Of a DNA stretch of 64,000 nt, positions 1 through 10,450 are shown in pieces. Under the pieces are notes generated by a model. That model made no database searches. It saw only the letters and a program-made list of their open reading frames with translations, and was not told where the DNA came from. Numbering within the stretch: the stretch's first letter is position 1; each line of letters opens with the position of its first letter. A program made the position numbers and the translations under genes. Source of the DNA: Trichomonas vaginalis G3 (taxonomy: Eukaryota; Parabasalia; Trichomonadida; Trichomonadidae). Where the stretch lies: positions 1,674,001 to 1,738,000 of the forward strand of contig NC_067208.1 of assembly GCF_026262505.1 (NCBI RefSeq), written 5' to 3'.

Positions 1-424
1 CTTTCAGTTGTTCTTCTTTCTTCTTTTTCTCTACGTTTAACTCATTGAGTTTCTTTGTGTGTCTGTCATATTCTAGTTTCTTTTCGTTTTCACTTATTTG
101 TTTCTGTATGTCTATGTTTGACTTTTTGACATCTGTTATTTGATTTTTGAGTGAACTCAAATTCATTTGACTTTGAGGGTTATAAGCTGTTCCGTCTGCA
201 GCTCCACCATAGCCTGCCATTTTCGCTAAAAGTGCCGCTCTTAAACCTCCACTCTGTGCACCAATAACTCGGTTTAAAAGCATAGGGTTGCTTGACATTT
301 GTTGCAACATAGTGGGGTCATTCATAATTTGTTGTTGCAACTGTTGTTGTGGTGTCAGTTTTACTATTGGATGTTTCAATGCTCTCTTCCTCTTACGTAT
401 ATTCTTACGTAGCTTACGTGGCAT
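1..424 (-). CDS. Maverick large coiled-coil protein, N-terminal part (runs off window)
   Basis: The reading frame starts at an ATG at 424 and stays open to the window edge. Its product begins with a very basic run (MPRKLRKNIRKRKR), then a Gln-rich segment, and matches almost residue for residue the start of the 1107-residue protein at 43963-47286. The function is unknown. The basic start and the long helical region further on suggest a structural or DNA-associated virion protein, which is inference. The methyltransferase gene lies directly upstream on the same strand with 66 bases between them. Confidence 0.75.
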   Translation of the reverse strand, partial: MPRKLRKNIRKRKRALKHPIVKLTPQQQLQQQIMNDPTMLQQMSSNPMLLNRVIGAQSGGLRAALLAKMAGYGGAADGTAYNPQSQMNLSSLKNQITDVKKSNIDIQKQISENEKKLEYDRHTKKLNELNVEKKKKEEQLK

Positions 425-490
425 TTTAAGTGAAGTAAAAAACGGTTTTTGACAGATGTTTATATGACACTTTTTGTTCAGCACAAAAAA

Positions 491-1282
491 CTACTCGGTC
501 AAAGTGTTGTCAGTTTTGTAAAATAACCGTCCTCTCTCATATTCTATCTTGTCATATATAAACTCATAGTCATGTATGTCCTCTAACCATCTCATAACGG
601 TTTCCAAACCACTTTTATCGGATGTAAAGTAAAAGCATGGATGGTTATGTATAACGTCTAAAGTTTCTAAAGAGTCTCTCAAAGTCCAGTCTACTTGGTA
701 TTGAAAATCCCATGTGTTATAGAACGGCGGGTCCACTATAAAGAAAACATTTTCCTTGTCTTTATATTTTTCATACAACTCTGTCCAATGACATCTCACA
801 AACTCTATACCCTCAATATATTTTTCTATGTCCTCTTTGAAAACATTTGTATAGTTAAGATATAAAACTTTTGACATAAGTGTTTCAATGTCATGAACTC
901 TTATAGAACCACTATATAATAGTCTAGCAGATATACTATCCCAGTCTATATATTCTGCTTTTTTCAAAACCTCTCTCACAATATTTTTCTTATCTAATGG
1001 TATACGTTCCATCTTACCTATAGGTATCTTTTCTTTTAACTCTTTCAATATATTGTTTGTGTCTGGTATATGTTTGAGACGGTCCATATAGTTGTCGAAG
1101 TCATTGCATATAATCTTTGAGTCTGGGAATATTATATGGCACAAATGGGATATATAGAAACTTCCACCGAACAAATCTACAAATGTTAGACCATTCGGTA
1201 GTTTCTTAAGTTCTCTCAATATAATATCTTTACATTTACTCTTATTTCCAAAGAACGGTAACGGTGGTTTTGTAAAATTCAT
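491..1282 (-). CDS. D12-class adenine-specific DNA methyltransferase
   Basis: The 263-residue product has the order of motifs of D12 (Dam-like) N6-adenine methyltransferases. PFFGNKSK (residues 9-16) is the N-terminal motif X, FVDLFGGSF (34-42) is the S-adenosylmethionine-binding motif I, an acidic NDFDNY follows at about 60-65, and the catalytic motif IV is DPPF at 184-187, where DPPY is usual. Such enzymes transfer a methyl group from S-adenosylmethionine to the adenine N6 in DNA. The gene sits between the element terminus and the large coiled-coil gene, as cargo. The ATG follows TTTTTATTATTATATATAA, the AT-rich leader seen before many genes of these elements. It may protect element DNA or mark chromatin; which one cannot be told from sequence. 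It looks whole. Confidence 0.88.
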   Translation of the reverse strand: MNFTKPPLPFFGNKSKCKDIILRELKKLPNGLTFVDLFGGSFYISHLCHIIFPDSKIICNDFDNYMDRLKHIPDTNNILKELKEKIPIGKMERIPLDKKNIVREVLKKAEYIDWDSISARLLYSGSIRVHDIETLMSKVLYLNYTNVFKEDIEKYIEGIEFVRCHWTELYEKYKDKENVFFIVDPPFYNTWDFQYQVDWTLRDSLETLDVIHNHPCFYFTSDKSGLETVMRWLEDIHDYEFIYDKIEYERGRLFYKTDNTLTE

Positions 1283-1309
1283 TTATATATAATAATAAAA
1301 ATGTTTTTA

Positions 1310-1850
1310 CCCGAAAAGTGACAAAGCATGTACGATGAAGAAGTCTTGACAAAACATGTACGAAGAAGAAGTCTTGAAAATTCAAGAGGTTAGAAAAGAG
1401 GTTAGAAAAGAGGTTAGATCTAACCTTCTACCCTAAACATTATTTTTTGGTCCTTTACACTCATTACGATGAAGTCTTGACAAAACATTTACGATGAAGA
1501 AGTCTTGACAAAACATGTACGATGAAGAAGTCTTGACAAAACATGTACGAAGAAGAAGTCTTGAAAATTCAAGAGGTTAGAAAAGAGGTTAGAAAAGAGG
1601 TTAGATCTAACCTTCTACCCTAAACATTATTTTTTGGTCCTTTACACTCATTACGAAGAAATCTTGACAAAACATTTACGAAGAAATCTTGACAAAACAT
1701 TTACGAAGAAATCTTGACAAATTCATGAGGTTAGAAAACATGTTAGAAAACATGTTAGATCTAACATTCTACCCTAAACATTATTTTTGGGTCATTTACA
1801 CTCATTACGAAGAAATCTTGACAAAACATGAAAACATATATAATTTGTGA
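1310..1850 (+). repeat. Array of direct repeats with GTTAGATCTAAC hairpins
   Basis: Two repeat types alternate. Short units of about 28 bases read like TTGACAAAACATGTACGATG. About 100-base units carry AGGTTAGAAAAG repeated, then GGTTAGATCTAACC, TTCTACCCT and a tail TAAACATTATTTTTT. Three long units are present, near 1366-1465, 1555-1660 and 1715-1815; the third has TGTTAGATCTAACA in place of GGTTAGATCTAACC, so both sides of the stem changed together. Related units lie in the other lineage-A copy at 54319-54472, 55600-55970, 56566-56611 and 57670-57713. No gene is seen here. Confidence 0.8.
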
Positions 1851-1927
1851 AAAGTGAAACAAAAAAGTCAACGGCTGGTCGGCTGGGGCTCCGGTCCTCC
1901 TCTTGGGTCTTGTGCAAAATTTTTTAT

Positions 1928-2060
1928 GGGCTAGAAGGCACGAAGTGCCTGGAAGGCCATCCCAAGAAAAAAAAATCATTTATAATAAACATCTTCAGGG
2001 CTAGAAGGCACGAAGTGCCTGGAGGCCCCACTCCCTTTTTTTTTCTTTTTTTTTTTTAAT
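1928..2060. repeat. Maverick terminal segment: two hairpins and a T-rich tract
   Basis: The string GGGCTAGAAGGCAC-GAA-GTGCCTGGA occurs twice, 70 bases apart, with perfect 6-bp inner stems at 1936-1950 and 2006-2020. The outer copy is followed by GGCCCC and a long T-rich tract to about 2060. The mirror arrangement is at 42517-42575 in the other lineage-A copy, where the inner stem has a different but still paired sequence. This marks the element end. Confidence 0.7.
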
Positions 2061-3461
2061 AATGCATCACATCTTAGAATTATAACATTTTTTCCATGAT
2101 GTTCAAAATGATTTTTCAAAGGGAGTAATATAAATTCTAAGTAATTTGACCTTGAATGGATGTTCGATTTTAGGTGATCTTAGAGATGGGAAAATATTTT
2201 ACATTGATGGAACTCAACAAGTAATAGTTAAAAAATCATATAATGATAATTTGACTTCAAACAAACCAATTATTACTGCATTTTGTGAGAAAACATCCAA
2301 ATATAATTCTCTTTATCAGGATAATTCCTATCTCTGTATTGCTGTATCTCCAATAAACACAAACAAGAGCTAACTAGATATCCTTTATAATTGTTCCTTA
2401 TATATAGATAAATGCAGGGGTAATTTCATATCCAAGTTATCCATAAATTTTGTTCTTTTGCTAAATACTTCATAAGTATAAAAATCAAAATTTCAATGTT
2501 CTTCAATATTCATGATAGAACAAGAAAAGGGGAACACCTTAACATATTTGCCAAAAAGAATTCAAAATACTTGCTCTGTTAAATCAAATATTGAGAGTTT
2601 ACAACTCAATATTATTTCTAATTTGAGAAATCATGTATAAATGCATATCAATTCTGATACCATTTTTATCAAATTAGACAACTAAATTTCATTGAAATGT
2701 CGGATAATTTTCAGATTTCCACTTTCAATTTCGATGATTTTTAATAATTTTGGGATAATATAAATCTTTTTATAGCTGAATAAAGTAATGACATATGTTA
2801 AGCACATAGAGATGCATTTTAAGGGTCCACTGTAAGGCCAAATAAGGCCTATCGTCATCCCAAAAATATTGCTCAAGATGGTGTTTTTACTAAGGCCCAA
2901 AACTTTAAAAAACACAAAAAAATTAACTTTACTCTTTTGAGATCCTTATCGGATGTGCAACAATTTGATGCAGTATCGCAATTCGAATCCGATTTTTTAA
3001 TGTAGATGTACTCTAACATTCTTGAAAAAATGCAAAATGATATTAATTAAGCTTTTCATTTCTGTATCATACACGAAACAAAATCATTTATTATACTAAA
3101 ATTTATCAAAGTTTGAATAATGAAAAAAATAATATCTAAATTTTTACATTGAGTCGGCTATTGATATGGTCAATATTAAATCGTTTAAAAATGAGCATTG
3201 GCCAGAATAATACACACTAAAATACACTTTTTTAAAATGTTATCAATTTGTTATGGTATATCTTTATGATAATGAATAAAATGCTTATCTTTCATAAGTA
3301 AATACATAATTTATGCTGAAACACAAAAAATAACACGAAAATTTTTTGCCAACATTTCAAAACTAAGGATAATGTTTTGAATATATAAGCATAAGGATGT
3401 CAATTCGGAAAATTGTTTTCATTTTAGGAGAATATAATTTTCCTTTCGAAAATTTAAAAAG

Positions 3462-3482
3462 TGAGACGCGCAGGATTCGAAC
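3462..3482 (-). other. tRNA 3'-end fragment (T-loop plus acceptor strand)
   Basis: On the minus strand the sequence reads GTTCGAATCCTGCGCGTCTCA, which looks like the T-loop (TTCGAAT), the 3' half of the T-stem and the 3' acceptor strand of a tRNA. The upstream bases do not pair as a T-stem, and no 5' acceptor strand GAGACGC is found within 150 bases upstream, so this is a fragment and not a tRNA gene. It lies next to sequence resembling the end of the dispersed repeat. Confidence 0.45.
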
Positions 3483-4490
3483 TTTTTTAAAAGTTGATTT
3501 AAATATATTCTAGTGTGGATTCTAAGGATAATATCATATTTAAAATAAGAATATACTAGTTTAGGTGGTATAATTTTTTCGATAAATTTGAGAGCATGTA
3601 CGTTTAGGACATCAAAAGTGTCAATTCGCTCAGCGAAAGCTGAGCTAGCTTCGTTCTCGAAAGAATAGGGAAGGAGTGAAAGAGAGTGATACAGATGTTG
3701 ACACATTCATATCATTTCAACAAATTTTGATCAAATTGAAATGCAATGAAATTCAATTCACTTCATATCCTTCAGTCAGTACATTGACATCCTTCTACAT
3801 CACAATGATAACTCGTGCATCAATAGTTCTACAACTAACTCAGAAAAAACAAGATTTTTCCTTCCAGCTTACAGCTTTTAAAAAGTTTCGATGATAAAAA
3901 TCACTCTACTCTTGTTTATAGATATGTGATGATAGTAGGTAAACATATTCTTATCGATTTTAATAAAAATATTTTTACGAAAATCTGAACCAATTACAGA
4001 GTTATTCATAAAGTTTATGATAACTGTAATTACTTCATCTTTGTTTTATATTTGAATAAACAATTTAATTTAATTTGCATAATTTTTTTAGTTGAAAGAC
4101 AGGAAACTTAGTTGAGTTTGTATTATTTTTATCGTTCAATTCATTGTATATGTGAGTGATCCAGATATTTAAGATATTTAGAAAAAATTTATTAATTTGA
4201 TTAACAAATTTTAATCAAAATAGCAAAAATCTATTTGATAGCTGTAAGCAAATAATAATTTCTATTTCAACCAAAATCACTTATTTTCATCTAAACGTAT
4301 AAAATTGTCAATTTTATGAGAATAAATTTAAAATCTCATGAAATATAAAGAAGAGTAATATTTTTCAATTTTCTTTTTTTCTTTGTCTCAAATATTTTCT
4401 GTTGGGAATTTTCTTGTTATCAAAAAATAATTTTAATATTTGTTTATTTCATTACATACAATAAAATTTTAAAAACTCTATTTCTTCACA

Positions 4491-4876
4491 AGAAAATTTT
4501 TTTCCTTCATATGAAGAAACATTTTGTTCTCCATTTGATGCTGAGTCTAAATCTCGATTTTTGAATTTTCTTCTTTCCAAATTTCTTTTTTCCAAATTAG
4601 AAGTTTAATTCAAATTTTCAATAGTTTATATATTTTCTCAAACCGTCTTAGATTTTCTCACTTTTTAGGGATTTTCTCTCAAAATATACAAAAATAGTAA
4701 TACCAATACATGTGTCTAATATACTTTAAAACCATCGTGATAAAATTCAAAAACGAAGAGAGCTTCTCTCCAAATTTTTTTCAAAATCAAAAAAATGAGA
4801 TAAAAAAATATGTTTGGAAAATTCATTTTTAGCATTTTAGGAATTTTCTCACTTTTCTTCCAAATTGACATCCTTA
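4491..4876 (+). repeat. Dispersed repeat, copy 1 (about 386 bp)
   Basis: The unit starts AGAAAATTTTTTTCCTTCAT and ends CCAAATTGACATCCTTA. A second copy of about 370 bp, almost the same by eye apart from a short internal duplication, lies at 29602-29971 directly against the end of Maverick B. It has no coding capacity, and clear terminal inverted repeats are not visible. It is probably a short non-autonomous repeat; its class is unknown. Confidence 0.8.
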
Positions 4877-5593
4877 ATAAGCAATAATACTTTGTCTGGA
4901 GAATTAAATTTGTGCTATCCAATTGTCAATTCTTTGAATTTTTTATAAAATGCACGATATTCCGACATTAGCCTCTTTAAATATAAACTACATGCATCAC
5001 AATATTAGTATGTAATGGCATTAAAGCGAATTTCCTAATTTCTTCTCAATTTAATTCCTAGAAAAACTTAGGAATTAATGATTGGAAATAGGTCAAAAAA
5101 TTCCTAATATCAAATTCATACTTATAATAAAATCAAAATTCGAAAATATCTATTTTTCAAAACACGCATCCAGAAGCAAAAAAATAGGAAAAAATCATGT
5201 TCTTATAAAACTCGCTGATTTTGCAATTTTTATGTGATTTGAAGTGATAGAATATATTATCATCTTATTAAAACATATAATTCATTGTTACATTCACAAA
5301 ATATTAATCAGAACACTAGGAAAAGTGGATTTTCGAAAAAACGATAACGATTATTTGCAAATCGCCTCTCAATTTTGAGAGACTTTCAATTTTTACAGTG
5401 GACCCTTAACTGCAAAATCAAAAAATTGCTTTTTACTCTTAAATTTGAAAACACAATCTGCAGAAAAGAGTTACAATTCTTATTCCATAAATAATTTCGA
5501 AGTATTGTGACAAAATGGTTTAAAATTAATCGTTTTCCTCTCAATTTATAAATATCTACATTTTATTTTTATTTCTGTTTTCCAATTTTTTTT

Positions 5594-5598
5594 TCACA
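5594..5598 (+). promoter_or_regulatory. Initiator (Inr) of the BspA-like gene
   Basis: TCACA fits the Trichomonas initiator TCA(+1)(C/T)(A/T). The predicted transcription start A is at 5596, six bases before the ATG, which matches the very short 5' leaders known in this organism and supports the chosen start codon. Confidence 0.65.
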
Positions 5599-5601
5599 TC
5601 C

Positions 5602-8565
5602 ATGCTGTTATCGCTTTTCCTTACTGACGTGATATGTAACCCAGAAGAAGTCAATCATAATGCAGGACGAGATATTATCATTAATAATTTGCATTTTAAT
5701 GTTGAAATAATTTCAGATTCCGATGAAGTTACAATCAAAAAACTGTTAAATTCACCAACCAAAAAATACAAAACAGAGGATTTTAGAGTCGATATGCCCG
5801 AAGAAGTCGAAATTGAATTCAAAAAATACAAAATTACAAAAATCGATAGAGAATGCTTTAAATCTTCATCAGTAGAAACAATAAAATTACCAAAGACAGT
5901 ACTTTTCATAGGAGATTCTTGTTTTTTCAATTGTCAAAAATTAGAATACGTCAATATCGCAGATACTCAAATCCAATCAATTGAACAGTATACATTTTGC
6001 AACTGCCGAGCTTTATCCGATATTATCTTACCGATTTCTTTGAATTTTTTTAGAAAATATTCTTTTTTAAATTGCTCGTCATTACAGATGATTAAAAGTG
6101 ATTCCACGTTTACTGTTGAGGATGGTGCTTTCCAGAACTGTGAGATTTTAAGTTCTTTTCCCATTTTTAACTTAGTTGGACCTTTAGGCAAATATTCTTT
6201 GAGTAATACAGGAATTACATCAGCCAATTTACCAAACACGGTCACCTCAATATCAGAAGGTTGTTTTATGAACTGTTCACGCTTGAAAAAAGTTTCATTT
6301 CAGATATATTTTTCAGTAATTCCGAAATCTTTTGTTGAAAATGACAAGAAACTTCAAGAATTCATAATGTTCGGCTTTCCGAATCAAATAGAAGAGCGGG
6401 CGTTCGCAAATTCAGGGATATTGAACTTCACTTTTGAAAATATTCAAAAAATAGGGCCATGCGCCTTTTACAATTGTACAGATATAAAGAAAGTTGATCT
6501 AAAACAGTCAAAAGTGACATTTATTCCGAAATATTCGTTTTCTAACTGTAAATCATTGGAAACAGTAGTTCTTAATGATATAACAACATCAATAGGTAAA
6601 TGGGCTTTTGCTTTTTCGCAGATTTCTTCAATAATTTTCACAAATAAAATTTCAAAAATTCGGAAATTTGCTTTTTACTCTTCTTCCATTCAAACAATTG
6701 AATTTAACAGTTCACAAAGTGTTTCCATCTCTAAATTTGCGTTTAGTTGCTGTAATTCTTTGATTAGTTGCGATTTTTCAGATTCAGTTTCGAAAATCGG
6801 ACTTGGAGCTTTCGAAAACTCAACATTGATATCTGTAGTTCTAAGAAAATCAGTTAATTCATTAAAGAAAAATGTTTTTTACCAAAATCGAAATTTAATT
6901 TCAGCTGATTTATCGAAAACACAGTTAGAAACACTACCACAATGCACATTCTACAAGTGCTTCTCATTGATGGAGCTAAAACTCCCTAAAACCATGAAAA
7001 ATTTTGAAGATCTTTCTTTGGCGTATACAGAACTACGAAATATAACATTTCATAAGAATATCAAGACATTTGGGAAACAGATATTTAGTAACTGTCGCCA
7101 ATTGAATGAAATAAACCTTTCTTCAACACAATTAAAAGAAATTGGGGAATCTACGTTCGAATACAGTTCTGTAACAACAGTAATTATTCCTAAGACAATG
7201 ACAACCATATCAAAGATGGCTTTTTATTATTCTTCAATTCAAAATTTAAAATTATCACCAAATATTAAACAAATTTGTTATTTAGCGTTTGGTTTCTGCG
7301 AGAAACTGAATTATATCAATCTAAATGACACATCTGTTGTTAATATTACTAAAAAGAGCTTCTTTGGATCGGGATTAAACGAAATTATTCTTCCAGACTG
7401 TTGTAAAAGGATTGAAGGATCTGCATTTAAGAGATCCAAATTAGTTACTGTTAAACTAAGTAAGAATATTGATCACATTGGCACGAAATCTTTTATGGCA
7501 TGTTTATCTCTTGTTTCAATCAATTTGGAAGTGACACAATGCAAATATATTGCAAGGAAAGCATTCAAGAATACGATTTCCCTCGTAAATCTTTCTCTTC
7601 CGGAAGAATTTGAAATTTTAAATGTTGAATCTTTCTTCAGAACAGGAGTTCAGTACATTAAATTTAATGAGTCATTATCAGAGATCGGAACTCAATGCTT
7701 TGCATGCTCCAAATTACGAGAAATTGACTTATCTGAAACAAAAATCCACAAAATACCGGACGGATTGTTCTTTTTAGCCACAGATTTGTATCTAGTTAAG
7801 CTTCCCTACAAGTTGACGGAGACAGGAACCTATTCTTTCTTCATGAATCCGATTCAAAAAATTGTTTTCCCTCCAGGAGTCCAAAAATTCGCTTCAAACA
7901 CCATTATGTGGTGTCCTTATCTTAAAGAGATCGAGATGAGTAGGATACATAACGCATATCTCTCGAAATTCATTTTTTCCCATCTTCATTCTTTATCCCT
8001 TATAGTTATGCCGACAACTTATATCAATACCGATCGCCAGTTCATTAATGATTGTCCCGCAATAACAGAGATAGTCTACAACAGCTCTGTTTATATGAAT
8101 TGGCCAAGATGTTTCCCAATTAAGGCAATTGCATACGTAAACCGCAATTATAAAGGCGAAACATTCATGGGAGCAACGCCTAAGAGAATAATAAGGAACG
8201 TATCTTCATTACATTCCGTTCCTATGAAAATAGAAATTAATTTTACTCATAATTCGAGGCAATTCAATACTTGGCGAATTTCTAATAACATCAAGCAGAT
8301 CCAAGTTGACGGAATTTACACGAATTTGTCAGAAATTGTAAGAAATTTGCTGAATTCAAGTTTTGACGAGCCTCCTCCTTATATTGACACGGATTCTCTT
8401 GTTGAGAATATTACTGCACTTACTTTTCATGATTGTGTTGATTTTAATTTAAGAGAAATTTTAATTGCTCTTTGTTTAGTAATTTACGGTATAATTGTGC
8501 TCGTTGACCGTAAATGTATCAGAAGGAGACCAACTTATTACGTCAAACCTGGTATTGTTTGGTAA
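5602..8565 (+). CDS. BspA-like leucine-rich-repeat surface protein
   Basis: The 987-residue product is built from tandem Treponema/BspA-type leucine-rich repeats (LRR_5), about 23 residues each. A typical unit reads like SEIGTQCFACSKLREIDLS, with the recurring I..AF..C.SL pattern from about residue 40 to 850. A short hydrophobic start (MLLSLFLTDVIC) could be a signal peptide. Near the C-terminus residues about 950-969 form one hydrophobic membrane segment, followed by a basic 18-residue tail rich in Arg and Tyr, so a single-pass surface protein is likely. BspA-like proteins form a very large T. vaginalis family linked to adhesion and host or bacterial contact; the ligand of this one is unknown. 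An initiator lies six bases upstream. The frame is whole and is host DNA between two Maverick remains. Confidence 0.93.
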   Translation: MLLSLFLTDVICNPEEVNHNAGRDIIINNLHFNVEIISDSDEVTIKKLLNSPTKKYKTEDFRVDMPEEVEIEFKKYKITKIDRECFKSSSVETIKLPKTVLFIGDSCFFNCQKLEYVNIADTQIQSIEQYTFCNCRALSDIILPISLNFFRKYSFLNCSSLQMIKSDSTFTVEDGAFQNCEILSSFPIFNLVGPLGKYSLSNTGITSANLPNTVTSISEGCFMNCSRLKKVSFQIYFSVIPKSFVENDKKLQEFIMFGFPNQIEERAFANSGILNFTFENIQKIGPCAFYNCTDIKKVDLKQSKVTFIPKYSFSNCKSLETVVLNDITTSIGKWAFAFSQISSIIFTNKISKIRKFAFYSSSIQTIEFNSSQSVSISKFAFSCCNSLISCDFSDSVSKIGLGAFENSTLISVVLRKSVNSLKKNVFYQNRNLISADLSKTQLETLPQCTFYKCFSLMELKLPKTMKNFEDLSLAYTELRNITFHKNIKTFGKQIFSNCRQLNEINLSSTQLKEIGESTFEYSSVTTVIIPKTMTTISKMAFYYSSIQNLKLSPNIKQICYLAFGFCEKLNYINLNDTSVVNITKKSFFGSGLNEIILPDCCKRIEGSAFKRSKLVTVKLSKNIDHIGTKSFMACLSLVSINLEVTQCKYIARKAFKNTISLVNLSLPEEFEILNVESFFRTGVQYIKFNESLSEIGTQCFACSKLREIDLSETKIHKIPDGLFFLATDLYLVKLPYKLTETGTYSFFMNPIQKIVFPPGVQKFASNTIMWCPYLKEIEMSRIHNAYLSKFIFSHLHSLSLIVMPTTYINTDRQFINDCPAITEIVYNSSVYMNWPRCFPIKAIAYVNRNYKGETFMGATPKRIIRNVSSLHSVPMKIEINFTHNSRQFNTWRISNNIKQIQVDGIYTNLSEIVRNLLNSSFDEPPPYIDTDSLVENITALTFHDCVDFNLREILIALCLVIYGIIVLVDRKCIRRRPTYYVKPGIVW

Positions 8566-9857
8566 TTATATTATTTTTTTTTGTTATTAAGCTCTAAATC
8601 ATATTTTTCGTATATAAAAATCTTATTCCCCTTAATTTATGGGAGTATAACACAAAAAATATGAAATCTAGTTTAAATAAAATATTATTTTCTATCCACA
8701 ATTAATATTCTTCATTTATTTCATTTGATTGAATATATATCAAACATATAACATTTTTCCTTATCGTTATTAAGCCAATTTTCATATAATTACTCGATTA
8801 TATTTCTAATAAAAATTTCTAAGAGCTTAGATTTCAATTCCTATAATAATTTCATTGTAAAATACTATGTATATTTACATGTTCGAACCATTAGGCTTCA
8901 ATTACGAAAAAGTCGGTACCGAAAGATAATGACATTTATATATTACATTTACATTTGACAATCTTCATATTTATGGAGATAGAGTTCATTTGTTTAGTAA
9001 ACTGGCCGATCTCAATATAAGATTAGATATTTCTTGTTGCTAAATATGCTATTTACTGTTTCTGTTCATCAATCCGCAATAAGATTCTGAACAGTAGCAA
9101 CAATTAAATAACCACTAATGCCCGTAATCTTTTTTTGTGAAATCAATTTTTTTGTGAGATGGATAAATCAGATATTTGATAAATATTTCAAATGAAAGTC
9201 TGCATTGAGCAGATTAATATCTTAATTTTGCAATTTTGGTGGAAGTTCCAATTGTAAATTGACGGTTTGGAGATGGTTCATCATTATATAATATTTGTAT
9301 AAAATACAAAAAAATTAAAATGCCAAAACAAGTTAGTGATGCGTCAAATATTGATACGGTTGTATTCAAAAATTGAAATGTCATATAAAGATAGAGAAAA
9401 TATAATAGACAACCGAACAAAGTTGTAATATACTTTGCCAGATAGAGAAATTTATTAAGTTCGAATTCATGATATTTTTTTTTGATATCGCAATTGAAAA
9501 ATCATGATTTATTCTCAGACAAAAGTCTTCACATGCAGAATAACTTGATACCTTAATTTTCAATTGCTACGGCCATTTAACGTCGGAAAAATAACTCCGT
9601 AGCATAAATTTAACTTGTAGCACCCGTATTTTTCAATAAAACTGGGTTATTTTTGATAGCCATACTACTCTACATCTGTTTATATGCATACAGCCGTGAT
9701 GATACATGAAAATTCCAAACCTAAATTCTTAATTTCAAGATAATCATCAAAACTCAAGTTTGTATAATAAGCGTAGATATTGCATGCTTATCCAATATCC
9801 TCTTAATACACATCAAATTCCCCCTATTCACATGTGTTAATTTATATCAACCGTTCA
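8566..9857. other. Host intergenic DNA, possible membrane-protein remnant
   Basis: No convincing gene is present. Two overlapping minus-strand frames at about 9214-9563 encode hydrophobic stretches (for example FLYFIQILYN) and might be remains of a small membrane protein, but composition alone could explain this. The right border is where coding sequence of the Maverick B ATPase begins abruptly at about 9858. Confidence 0.5.
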
Positions 9858-10410
9858 GGTTCACCTTCAGATGATACATTTGAATCTTTAAAGCATTTAA
9901 TCAAAATTCCAATTATTTATTTATCACAAGAAGAAGCAGAAGATTATTTAAAAAATTTTAATGTATAAAGAATTATATAATACAATCAAGAAGCAAGGAT
10001 TAGAGGATAAAATTATTGATAAACAACGGGATGAATTATTTGAAACACTTTCTATTTCAAATTTTGATAGAGAATTTTTGCATTCACTCATTTTTCTAGA
10101 TGATGCAGTGAAATCAAAACTAATAACAAATGAGAAATCATATTTTAATCAATTATTAACTCAATGTCGACACATTCAGTGTTCATTCTTCATGGCTGTT
10201 CAATACTTCAAAGCATTAAGCACAAACATTAAATCAAATCTATCAACCCTTTTCATTTTCAGTGGGTTTAGTCGTCAACAGTTGAACGTTATGCTTTATC
10301 AAGTGAATTTACCAATGAGCATTAATGAACTTTACACACAATATCAGCAATTAGGTGAACATGGAAAAATAATAGTTGATTTAAATAAAGGAAGTGTTAA
10401 ATTTGATTAA
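9858..10410 (+). pseudogene. Maverick B DNA-packaging ATPase, C-terminal portion
   Basis: The product resembles the C-terminal half of A32/FtsK-HerA-type packaging ATPases of Polintons. SLIFLDDAV is the Walker B strand, and the order of segments follows the complete ATPase at 53229-54104 (LLILDDFA there). The family pumps element DNA into capsids. The N-terminal part with Walker A is not in the window because the element starts here. It is broken (about two breaks including the missing part). The virion gene cluster follows on the same strand. Confidence 0.7.
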
Positions 10411-10450
10411 CTTTTTATAATTAATTTTTATTTTTTATTTATAATTAAAC

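Larger units (their letters stand above)
1..2060. mobile_element. Maverick/Polinton lineage A, copy A1 (one end only)
   Basis: This is one end of a Maverick that runs off the left edge. From the terminus inward it has poly-T/hairpin sequence, an array of hairpin repeats, a D12 adenine methyltransferase and the start of the large coiled-coil gene. The stretch 1-480 is nearly the same, inverted, as 43870-44390 of the second lineage-A copy, so the two are recent relatives. The outer border near 2060 is inferred from where the T-rich tract ends and from the matching A-rich tract at 42517. The second terminal repeat lies outside the window. What can be seen looks whole. Confidence 0.8.
2061..5593. 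other. Host intergenic DNA, no convincing gene
   Basis: This 3.5-kb stretch is very AT-rich. A 75-codon frame at 2146-2373 (+) has mixed composition and could be a gene remnant, but no family is recognisable and no initiator precedes it. A tRNA 3' fragment (3462-3482) and a dispersed repeat (4491-4876) are listed separately. A piece resembling the repeat's end, inverted, starts near 3391. Nothing else stands out. Confidence 0.6.

Noticed and set aside
1761-2059. Short frames on both strands over the Maverick terminus
   Set aside because: They run through hairpins and poly-T and show no protein-like pattern.
2146-2373. 75-codon plus-strand frame in host DNA
   Set aside because: No initiator, no family and isolated position; kept only as a remark in the intergenic entry.
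3419-3894. Frames on both strands around the tRNA fragment
   Set aside because: Low-complexity AT-driven frames without supporting signals.
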